From positions 1-5,711 of the forward strand of contig CAJPTO010000206.1 in NCBI GenBank assembly GCA_905373605.1: a stretch of 5,711 nucleotides of DNA, given 5' to 3'. Numbering within the stretch: the stretch's first letter is position 1; every line of letters starts with the position of its first letter. The notes below the pieces were generated by a model. That model was not told the DNA's origin and did no database searches. It saw only the letters and a program-made list of their open reading frames with translations. Source of the DNA: an uncultured Prevotella sp. GTDB taxonomy: Bacteria > Bacteroidota > Bacteroidia > Bacteroidales > Bacteroidaceae. Below, one piece after another: positions 1 to 5,395 of this stretch. Both the position numbers and the translations under genes were made by a program.

Positions 1-399
1 ACTTGATGCCAAACACAACACGCCTTTCGCTCCGGCACCAGGGCCGAAAACCATGTTCAGCACAAAGCCGTTGATGTGGAAACGATAGATGGCATACACC
101 TGCGAGTCGAGGAAAACGAGCAGTACAAGCAGGGCCACTAACACAAAATGCACCACCACAGCAAGGCGAATGCGCCCCACAAAGGCGATGAGCATATATA
201 TAAGGTATGGCAGAAGCGCCAAACAAGCGGCATGCGACAGGCACGAAGCCAGATAAAAGGCATAGCCGAGGGGCGACATTATCTCCAAGGTGTTGCTGCT
301 GAACAACACAAAGAGAAACTGAAAAGTAAGCAACAATACCGAGGCGGCGAAGAAAAGAAAGCCGCGCTTGAGGGCATTGCGTAAAGAAGGGTTGAGCAT
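1..399 (-). CDS. DUF3413 / YejM (PbgA)-like membrane sulfatase-family protein, N-terminal part only
   Basis: Seen: an open minus-strand frame runs from an ATG at 399 to the left edge without a stop, giving 133 residues; the C-terminal part lies outside the window. It starts MLNPSLRNALKRG and is strongly hydrophobic, with likely membrane segments near residues 14-34, 44-75 (one long or two short helices) and 78-97. Residues 97-110 (LDSQVYAIYRFHIN), followed by GFVLNMVFGP, resemble the segment after the last DUF3413 helix of E. coli YejM (LIDSEVFTRFHLHLNP). Known: YejM/PbgA proteins have an N-terminal inner-membrane domain and a periplasmic alkaline-phosphatase-fold domain; the enterobacterial protein controls LPS synthesis through LapB/FtsH. 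Inferred: an envelope protein of this architecture; the enterobacterial role may not carry over. The ATG at 399 is the only nearby start that puts a short polar N-terminus before the first helix. The alaS terminator upstream suggests separate transcription, but I found no convincing promoter. It could instead be another membrane sulfatase such as an LtaS or EptA relative. Confidence 0.75.
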   Translation of the reverse strand, partial: MLNPSLRNALKRGFLFFAASVLLLTFQFLFVLFSSNTLEIMSPLGYAFYLASCLSHAACLALLPYLIYMLIAFVGRIRLAVVVHFVLVALLVLLVFLDSQVYAIYRFHINGFVLNMVFGPGAGAKGVLCLASS

Positions 400-600
400 T
401 GTTGTATTTGTTTGAAGGTTAAGGGCAGGTGTTGGCTGCCCTGAAGGTGGGTGTTTGGGTTGTGCCGAAAGCAAAAAGCCGTGCTGGGCGGATGCTATGG
501 TAAGGCAAAAAGACGGATTTTTCTAGGACTTTGTGAAAGGTATGATGGCATTTCAGCTGCGTTTGTTGTTGGTTGTTCGTGAATATAACCCTCAAAAGCA

Positions 601-631
601 CCACTTTGCCCGATGTATTGTGGTAAAGTGG
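601..631. repeat. Hairpin-forming inverted repeat downstream of the alaS terminator
   Basis: CCACTTTGCC (601-610) faces GGTAAAGTGG (622-631) across an 11-nt loop. Nine of ten positions pair by Watson-Crick rules, and the tenth is a G-T wobble in the plus-strand RNA (A-C mismatch in the minus-strand RNA). Read on the minus strand the stem is followed by TGCTTTTGAG, a weak T-rich tail. It could be a backup terminator behind alaS or leader structure for the YejM-like gene. Confidence 0.35.
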
Positions 632-662
632 CCTGCACCAACATGAAAGTATGCATTGCATG

Positions 663-708
663 AGAAAACAATCACTCCCCTCTCCGCACGAAGTGGAGAG
701 AGGAGTGA
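663..708 (-). terminator. Rho-independent terminator of alaS
   Basis: Arms at 695-708 and 672-685 pair in 13 of 14 positions around a 9-nt loop (686-694). On the minus strand the stem is followed by TTGTTTTCT, a U-rich tract. It begins 7 nt after the alaS stop codon at 715-717, in the right orientation to end alaS transcription before the YejM-like gene. Confidence 0.8.
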
Positions 709-714
709 CGCATA

Positions 715-3336
715 TTACTGGCAAGCCAGCTCCACGGCCTTGTCTACAGCAACAGAAATGCCATCAAGGTTTTTACCTCCAGCCGATGCATAATGGGGCT
801 GTCCGCCACCGCCGCCTTGTATCAGTTTGGCGGCTTCGCGTATGATTTGCCCTGCGTTGACGTTGCGTTCGCTCACCACATCGTCGCTCAACATGATGCT
901 CAGCAAAGGTTTGTCGTTGGCTGTTGAGCCGAGAACGCACACCAAGTTGTGGGGAATGGCCTCGCGAACCTTAAACACCAGGTTCTTGGCTTGTTCGGCA
1001 TTGATGGGCAACACGGCTTTAACCACCTTCAGCCCATGCACGTCTTTAGCACCTGCCACGAGGTTATCTTTCAGCCGTTCGACAGCCTGCGCCGAGAACT
1101 TTTCTATCTCTTTGCGCATCACGTCGTGTTCTTCCATGTACTTGGTGATAACGCTTTGCAGGTCTTTGGCATTATTAAAGAGGTTCCTAATGCCACGCAG
1201 GGTGTCTTCCAGCACATAAATGGCCTCCTCGCAACGCTTACCCGTCATGCATTCCACACGCCTGATGCCGGCTGCCACACTGCTTTCGCTAACGATTTTG
1301 AACATTCCGATGCGACCAGTGCTACGTGCATGGATGCCACCACAAAACTCGCAGCTGGGTCCGAAGCGCACCACGCGCACCGTATCGCCATATTTCTCAC
1401 CGAAAAGAGCCACTGCACCCATAGCTTTAGCCTCTTCGATGGGCGTTTCGCGGTGTTCGTCTAGGGGCAAGTCTTGTCGAATAAGGTCGTTAACAAGGCG
1501 TTCCACCTCGCGAAGCTCTTCATCCGTCACCTTTTGGAAGTGCGAAAAGTCGAAGCGAAGCGTGTCGGGAGCCACCAAAGAGCCTTTCTGCTCCACGTGT
1601 TCGCCAAGAACCACCTTCAAGGCATAGTCTAGCAGGTGGGTTGCAGTGTGGTTTGCCGCGCTGGCTTCGCGCTTGTCGGTGTCCACACAGGCCATAAAAT
1701 CGGCCTCGGAGTCTTTGGGAAGTGCCTTAACGATGTGTATGCTCTGGTTGTTTTCGCGTTTCGTGTCGATGATTTCAACGGTTTCTTCACCATTGACAAG
1801 CACGCCGCAGTCGCCCACTTGTCCACCCATCTCACCATAGAATGGTGTGAAGTCTAGCACCAATTCGAAGTAGGTGTTCTTCTTTTGGGTCACTTGGCGG
1901 TAGCGAAGTATATGGCATTCGTACTCGGTATAGTCGTATCCCACGAAGGTTTGTTCGCCTTGGCGCAGCACAACCCAGTCGGAGTTTTCCACGGCAGCGG
2001 CATTGCGCGCCCTTTCTTTTTGCTTCTGCATCTCCACATCAAACTGTGCGGCATCCACTTCAAGCCCGTTTTCGCGGCAGATAAGCTCGGTGAGGTCGAG
2101 TGGGAAGCCGTAAGTGTCGAACAAGCGGAAAGCTTGTGCACCATCGAGTGTGGTTTTTCCTTCGGCCTTTAGGCGTTCCATCTCATCGTTGAGCATCGAA
2201 ATGCCCTTTTCAAGGGTGCGGAGGAACGAGTCTTCCTCTTCTTTCATCACGCGGCCGATAAGTTCGCGCTGTGCTTTCAGTTCGGGATAGGCGTCGCCCA
2301 TCTCGTGAATGAAGGTGGGCAGAAGCTTGAACATGAAGGCCGACCGTTGCCCCAAGAAGGTGTAAGCGTAACGCACGGCGCGGCGAAGGATGCGGCGGAT
2401 AACATATCCGGCCTTGGCATTGCTGGGCAATTGTCCGTCGGCGATGGAGAAAGCCACAGCTCTGAGGTGGTCGGCAACCACGCGCATGGTCACATCCACC
2501 TTTTCGTCTTCACCATATTTTAAGCCCGAGAGTCGTGAAATCTCTTGTATCACGGGTTGGAAAACATCAGTGTCGTAGTTGGATGTCTTGCCTTGCAGGG
2601 CGCGCACAAGGCGTTCGAAGCCCATACCCGTATCGATAACGTGCATCGGCAGTGGCTGCAACGAGCCGTCGGCCTTGCGGTTGAATTGCATGAAGACGAT
2701 GTTCCATATCTCGATAACCTGCGGATTATCCTTGTTTACAAGGCTTGCGCCAGGCACTTTGGCCTTTTCTTCGGCCGAACGCGAGTCGAGATGTATCTCC
2801 GAACACGGCCCACAAGGACCCGTTTCGCCCATCTCCCAGAAATTATCATGCTTGTTTCCGTCGATGATATGGTCGGCTGGCAAGTGCTTCGCCCAATATT
2901 CAGCGGCCTCGTTGTCGCGTGCGATGCCCTCTTCTTCGCTGCCTTCGAACACCGTTACGTATAGGTCTTGCGGGTTAAGGTGCAGCACATCCACGAGATA
3001 CTCCCACGCAAAGTCGATGGCTTCGCGCTTGAAGTAGTCGCCAAAGCTCCAGTTTCCCAGCATTTCGAACATGGTGTGGTGGTATGTATCGTGGCCCACC
3101 TCTTCCAAGTCGTTGTGCTTTCCGCTCACGCGCAGGCACTTTTGCGAGTCGGCTCGTCGGCGTGGCTCTGGGTCTCGCGTACCAAGGATGATGTCTTTCC
3201 ATTGGTTCATGCCGGCATTGGTGAACATCAGTGTGGGGTCGTCTTTAATAACCATTGGGGCCGAAGCCTCTATCTTGTGTCCTTTCTCTTCGAAGAAACG
3301 CTTAAAAGAATTGCGTATTTCGTTCGCTGTCATCAT
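715..3336 (-). CDS. alaS: Alanine--tRNA ligase (alanyl-tRNA synthetase)
   Basis: AlaRS charges tRNA-Ala with alanine using ATP in the cytoplasm and removes wrongly attached Ser or Gly. The 873-residue product matches the usual bacterial length (about 875). The class II catalytic domain shows FTNAGMNQWKDIILG (38-52), SGKHNDLEEVGHDTYHHTMFE (start 71), EIWNIVFMQFNR (209-220) and DTGMGFERLVRALQGKTSNYDT (start 235). GYVIRRILRRAVRY (310-323) belongs to the tRNA-recognition region. The editing domain carries HTATH (H563, H567) and CGGIH (C665, H669), the four zinc ligands at nearly the same positions as in E. coli AlaRS. A long helical stretch (about 700-760) leads to the C-Ala domain with the glycine run GGGGGQPHYASAGG (841-854). 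The frame begins with two adjacent ATGs (3336 and 3333), and the upstream one is taken. No Shine-Dalgarno sequence is visible, as is common in Bacteroidota. The gene is followed by a terminator and preceded by its own -7 box and leader. One small oddity is Ile668, where E. coli has Thr in CGGTH. Confidence 0.98.
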   Translation of the reverse strand: MMTANEIRNSFKRFFEEKGHKIEASAPMVIKDDPTLMFTNAGMNQWKDIILGTRDPEPRRRADSQKCLRVSGKHNDLEEVGHDTYHHTMFEMLGNWSFGDYFKREAIDFAWEYLVDVLHLNPQDLYVTVFEGSEEEGIARDNEAAEYWAKHLPADHIIDGNKHDNFWEMGETGPCGPCSEIHLDSRSAEEKAKVPGASLVNKDNPQVIEIWNIVFMQFNRKADGSLQPLPMHVIDTGMGFERLVRALQGKTSNYDTDVFQPVIQEISRLSGLKYGEDEKVDVTMRVVADHLRAVAFSIADGQLPSNAKAGYVIRRILRRAVRYAYTFLGQRSAFMFKLLPTFIHEMGDAYPELKAQRELIGRVMKEEEDSFLRTLEKGISMLNDEMERLKAEGKTTLDGAQAFRLFDTYGFPLDLTELICRENGLEVDAAQFDVEMQKQKERARNAAAVENSDWVVLRQGEQTFVGYDYTEYECHILRYRQVTQKKNTYFELVLDFTPFYGEMGGQVGDCGVLVNGEETVEIIDTKRENNQSIHIVKALPKDSEADFMACVDTDKREASAANHTATHLLDYALKVVLGEHVEQKGSLVAPDTLRFDFSHFQKVTDEELREVERLVNDLIRQDLPLDEHRETPIEEAKAMGAVALFGEKYGDTVRVVRFGPSCEFCGGIHARSTGRIGMFKIVSESSVAAGIRRVECMTGKRCEEAIYVLEDTLRGIRNLFNNAKDLQSVITKYMEEHDVMRKEIEKFSAQAVERLKDNLVAGAKDVHGLKVVKAVLPINAEQAKNLVFKVREAIPHNLVCVLGSTANDKPLLSIMLSDDVVSERNVNAGQIIREAAKLIQGGGGGQPHYASAGGKNLDGISVAVDKAVELACQ

Positions 3337-3384
3337 CGTTTATTATCTTGAATTTATGTTTTATGTCTTGTTGAAATGAGAGTG

Positions 3385-3420
3385 TGCCACTAAAAAACGG
3401 CCCTTGCACGGCCAATGGCA
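3385..3420 (-). promoter_or_regulatory. Terminator-like hairpin in the alaS leader (possible attenuator)
   Basis: On the minus strand, GGCC (3413-3410), a 7-nt loop and GGCC (3402-3399) are followed by one G and then six T residues (3397-3392). This is the layout of a short intrinsic terminator. An outer pair, TGCCA (3420-3416) with TGGCA (3389-3385), encloses both stem and T-tract and could form a larger alternative fold. The hairpin lies between the alaS -7 box and the start codon. The inner stem has only 4 bp, so termination may be weak. There is no T-box consensus and the leader is too short for a normal T-box. Confidence 0.35.
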
Positions 3421-3442
3421 TGCACCCTTTAGTTTTAAGTTG

Positions 3443-3450
3443 CAAAATTA
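3443..3450 (-). promoter_or_regulatory. alaS promoter, Bacteroidota -7 element
   Basis: On the minus strand this reads TAATTTTG, an exact fit to the Bacteroidota -7 consensus TAnnTTTG. Transcription would start near 3437 and give a leader of about 100 nt before the alaS ATG at 3336. A good -33 TTTG is not seen at the usual 19-21 nt spacing; the nearest TTGG is about 26 nt upstream. The box sits in GTAATTTTGC, the same 10-mer as in the divergent merR promoter. Confidence 0.6.
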
Positions 3451-3530
3451 CAACATTTTTTTCAATTGGCCGTTAACCAAGGGGTTATATTATGCAGTGT
3501 TGTTAATGTTGGTTTAGCAGATGATTTTAT

Positions 3531-3551
3531 TTTTTCCAAAGATTGGAAAAA
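3531..3551. promoter_or_regulatory. Perfect 9-bp inverted repeat over the merR -33 region (candidate operator)
   Basis: TTTTTCCAA (3531-3539) and TTGGAAAAA (3543-3551) are perfect inverted copies separated by AGA. The right arm contains the TTGG that serves as the -33 element of the plus-strand promoter, so a protein bound here would meet RNA polymerase. CCAAAGA also occurs twice (3536-3542 and 3552-3558). The arms are too AT-rich and badly placed for a terminator. The binding protein is unknown; autoregulation by the adjacent MerR protein is one option. Confidence 0.45.
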
Positions 3552-3573
3552 CCAAAGAAATGTCGTAATTTTG
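3543..3573 (+). promoter_or_regulatory. merR promoter (Bacteroidota -33/-7 type)
   Basis: TTGG at 3543-3546, one base from the -33 consensus TTTG, is followed after 19 nt by TAATTTTG at 3566-3573, an exact -7 element (TAnnTTTG). Transcription would start near 3579 and leave a leader of about 160 nt before the merR ATG at 3742. Confidence 0.7.
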
Positions 3574-3741
3574 CATCATGAGAGAGATAAATGTAACTTC
3601 GTCCAGGATAACTTAGTTACCATTACAGGTTAAAGCGTGCGCAAACAAATACGTTGCACGTTCTCCGAACAAGAAACGACGTAAGACGAACGAAGGACTA
3701 TTCCCAAATCACCCCCACAAAGGGCCTAAAGCTAACCCATC
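3574..3741 (+). other. Long 5' leader of the MerR-family gene
   Basis: About 160 nt separate the predicted transcription start from the start codon. No gene is credible here; the only ATG-started frame (3578) stops after 12 codons and coincides with the predicted start of the RNA. A short stem is possible between CGTGC (3636-3640) and GCACG (3656-3660). No known riboswitch consensus was recognised. Confidence 0.35.
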
Positions 3742-4092
3742 ATGGTATTGAAGACTGACAGAAATCTAAAGTTGTACTACTCGATTAAGGAAGTGAGCGA
3801 CATCATCGGCGTTAATGAGAGTACCCTGCGGTATTGGGAAACCGAGCTGCCGCAGCTTAAACCGCGCACCGCAATGGGGTCGAAGGTGCGCCAGTACACA
3901 GACAGAGACATCGACCTACTAAAGAACATCTACACGCTGGTTAAGGTGAGAGGCTTTAAAATTGCCGCCGCACGCAAAATGATTAACGAAAATCGTGAGG
4001 GAGCAAACAAAAGCACGCACGTGCTTAACACGCTTCTCGCTGTGAGGGACGACTTGCGCGCCCTGAAAAAAGAACTTGACGGACTGGTGTGA
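3742..4092 (+). CDS. MerR-family HTH transcriptional regulator (small)
   Basis: A 116-residue predicted DNA-binding protein. Residues 12-31 (YYSIKEVSDIIGVNESTLRY) form the helix-turn-helix of a MerR domain ending in the typical LRYWE. The wing and second helix pair follow in KVRQYTDRDIDLLKNIYTLV (48-67) and VRGFKIAAARKMI (69-81). The C-terminus (about 92-115) is short, charged and heptad-like, fitting the dimerising coiled coil of MerR proteins, with no ligand domain beyond it. There is no cysteine, so a mercury- or copper-type metal site is unlikely. An in-frame TAA at 3733-3735 fixes the start at 3742 or later, and no closer start preserves the domain. It has its own promoter with an inverted repeat and its own terminator, so it is probably monocistronic and divergent from alaS. 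Small MerR proteins of this kind are common in Bacteroidota; I know no assigned target. Family assignment is secure, function unknown. Confidence 0.92.
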   Translation: MVLKTDRNLKLYYSIKEVSDIIGVNESTLRYWETELPQLKPRTAMGSKVRQYTDRDIDLLKNIYTLVKVRGFKIAAARKMINENREGANKSTHVLNTLLAVRDDLRALKKELDGLV

Positions 4093-4116
4093 ATTAGTAT
4101 AGAGCAACCATAACCC

Positions 4117-4152
4117 CCTTTTTGAATGGCTGCAAAATGGCATGCAAAAAGG
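4117..4152 (+). repeat. Imperfect hairpin between merR and its terminator
   Basis: Arms at 4117-4130 and 4139-4152 pair in 12 of 14 positions, including a perfect CCTTTTTG/CAAAAAGG end, around an 8-nt loop. No T-tract follows on the plus strand. It lies within the expected merR 3' untranslated region and may be mRNA-stabilising structure or chance. Confidence 0.4.
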
Positions 4153-4170
4153 TACGCACCTAAAAGAGTG

Positions 4171-4204
4171 AAAGGCTTCTTGCAAACAGCAAGAAGCCTT
4201 TTTT
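4171..4204 (+). terminator. Rho-independent terminator of merR
   Basis: AAAGGCTTCTTGC (4171-4183) and GCAAGAAGCCTTT (4189-4201) form a perfect 13-bp stem with a 5-nt loop (AAACA), and six T residues run through 4199-4204. It begins 78 nt after the merR stop codon. On the minus strand the stem is followed by only TTTCAC, so for the convergent trxB transcript it could act at best weakly. Confidence 0.92.
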
Positions 4205-4205
4205 C

Positions 4206-4346
4206 TATCTATATGCCAGTTCGGGATAAGGAACAACTCCTTATGGCAGTCTTTTGCCTCGATGAGGGGTAATTGATTCAACTCTACCGCATAGCGGTTG
4301 GCATAACCACTGATTCATATCCCGAACTAGCGGTATCTATATGCCA
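4206..4346. repeat. Compact element: 11-bp inverted repeats bracketed by 13-bp direct repeats
   Basis: TATCTATATGCCA occurs at 4206-4218 and again at 4334-4346. Between them AGTTCGGGATA (4218-4228) and TATCCCGAACT (4318-4328) are perfect inverted repeats 89 bp apart. The interior contains small hairpins: AAGGA/TCCTT (4228-4232 with 4238-4242), CCTC/GAGG (4257-4260 with 4264-4267) and ACCGC/GCGGT (4286-4290 with 4294-4298). No coding frame is convincing. The layout fits a multibranched RNA or a small non-autonomous or dispersed repeat with flanking duplications, although a 13-bp target duplication would be unusually long. It sits between the merR terminator and trxB, and might also end trxB transcripts. 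Identity unknown. Confidence 0.55.
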
Positions 4347-4441
4347 ATGAAAGCATGATTTCAGCCAGCTGTGGCCGATGCTCATGCCAACAAGGGCTCA
4401 TGTTCATGCCAGCAATGCTGATGCACTTTGGGTGTACAGCC
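4347..4441. other. 3' flank of trxB with a degenerate tandem repeat
   Basis: No gene. Two 20-bp units at 4372-4391 and 4394-4413 (period 22 bp) agree at 15 of 20 positions and share the core TCATGCCA; a weaker third relative may lie at about 4353-4369. A small stem CAGC-AAT-GCTG lies at 4410-4420. No T-rich terminator for trxB is seen on the minus strand. Confidence 0.35.
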
Positions 4442-5395
4442 TTACTTTTTGGCTTCCAACTCGCCGAGATAGCGTTCGGCTTCCAATGCAGCCATACAGC
4501 CAGTACCTGCTGCAACAACAGCTTGGCGGTACACAGGGTCGGCACAATCGCCAGCGGCAAACACGCCTTCCACATTAGTTCGGGGCGTTCCTGCAACGGT
4601 TTTGATGTATCCAATGTCGTCAAGGTCCAGCCAACCTTTAAACACATCGGTGTTAGGCTTATGCCCAATGGCCAGGAAGAAGCCGTCGATGGGCAAGTCG
4701 TAGCGTTGCTCGTCGGCCTCGCCCTTGCGTTTCACGAGGTGTGCGCCCTGCAATCCGTCTTCTCCATAAAGGCCCAAGGTGTTGTGTTCGTAAAGGATTT
4801 CAATCTTAGGATTGCTCTCCACACGCTTCTTCATCACGTCTGAGGCGCGCAAGTATGGCTTACGAACAATCATATATACCTTAGAACAGAGCCCTGCAAG
4901 GTAGGAAGCTTCTTCGCAAGCGGTGTCGCCACCACCCACAACAGCCACCGTTTTGTTGCGATAGAAAAAGCCATCGCAGGTGGCACAAGCGCTAACACCC
5001 TGCCCCGAATACTTTTCTTCGTCGGGCAAGCCCAGGTATTTGGCAGAAGCACCCGTGGCAATAATCACCGTTTCGGCCTCAATCTCCACGCCACGGTCGG
5101 TGGTGACAACGTAAGGCTTACGGCTGAAGTCCACCTTTTTAATCTCCCCATCGCGTATGTCAGCCCCAAAACGTGCGGCTTGTTCGCGAAGTTCCACCAT
5201 CATTTGGTTTCCGTCCACCCCTTTGGGATAGCCAGGGAAGTTCTCTATCTCAGTTGTTTGGGTGAGTTGTCCACCCGTTTGCAGTCCGCAATATTGCACT
5301 GGGCTCAAGTTTGCCCGTCCTGCATAGATAGCCGCTGTGTATCCAGCGGGGCCGCTACCCACGATAAGGCAGCGCGTATATTCTCTTTTGTCCAT
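4442..5395 (-). CDS. trxB: Thioredoxin-disulfide reductase (NADPH-type flavoprotein)
   Basis: Reduces oxidised thioredoxin in the cytoplasm via FAD and a redox-active disulfide, with electrons normally from NADPH. From the ATG at 5395 the product has 317 residues, close to E. coli TrxB (321). The FAD-binding GSGPAGYTAA starts at residue 13, the active-site CATCDGFFYR is at 137-146, the second nucleotide-binding motif GGGDTACEEA at 154-163, and the C-terminal FAD motif GVFAAGDCAD at 277-286 followed by YRQAVVAAGTG. An in-frame ATG at 5416 would add seven residues (MPKNKSI). I prefer 5395 because it places the FAD motif as in E. coli and because the upstream CAAATCAATT is AT-rich, as at many Bacteroidota starts. 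The NADPH-phosphate motif HRRxxxR reads VRKPYLR (177-183): His is lost and one Arg is Lys. I believe this occurs in related Bacteroidota enzymes, so it is probably a lineage trait. trxB stands alone here, convergent with merR. Confidence 0.97.
   Translation of the reverse strand: MDKREYTRCLIVGSGPAGYTAAIYAGRANLSPVQYCGLQTGGQLTQTTEIENFPGYPKGVDGNQMMVELREQAARFGADIRDGEIKKVDFSRKPYVVTTDRGVEIEAETVIIATGASAKYLGLPDEEKYSGQGVSACATCDGFFYRNKTVAVVGGGDTACEEASYLAGLCSKVYMIVRKPYLRASDVMKKRVESNPKIEILYEHNTLGLYGEDGLQGAHLVKRKGEADEQRYDLPIDGFFLAIGHKPNTDVFKGWLDLDDIGYIKTVAGTPRTNVEGVFAAGDCADPVYRQAVVAAGTGCMAALEAERYLGELEAKK

Larger units (their letters stand above)
400..714. other. Intergenic gap between alaS and the YejM-like gene
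   Basis: No credible gene. A minus-strand frame of about 100 codons (419-724) crosses the alaS stop codon and terminator, is rich in Cys, Thr and His, and resembles nothing I know. The gap holds the alaS terminator (663-708), a second hairpin (601-631) and a small palindrome ATGCA-T-TGCAT at 651-661. The promoter of the downstream YejM-like gene should lie here on the minus strand. The nearest match to TAnnTTTG is TACCTTTC (542 to 535), which lacks a -33 TTTG at the right distance, so I do not call it. Confidence 0.6.

Noticed and set aside
148..384. A plus-strand 78-codon frame at the left edge
   Set aside because: It is antisense to the YejM-like frame, which has clear transmembrane character and family resemblance.
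419..724. A 101-codon minus-strand frame between alaS and the YejM-like gene
   Set aside because: It overlaps the alaS stop codon and terminator, has Cys/Thr/His-rich composition without known motifs, and has no promoter or start context.
949..1464. Plus-strand frames of up to 171 codons inside alaS
   Set aside because: They are antisense shadows of a well-conserved gene with no recognisable products.
3337..3442. A T-box riboswitch in the alaS leader
   Set aside because: The leader is only about 100 nt, the T-box consensus is absent, and T-boxes are mainly a Firmicutes feature.
3578..3616. A 12-codon upstream ORF in the merR leader
   Set aside because: Its ATG coincides with the predicted transcription start, so it is unlikely to be translated.
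3919..4281. A minus-strand 120-codon frame overlapping the merR 3' end
   Set aside because: It runs antisense through merR, its terminator and the repeat element; its length comes from open shadow frames.
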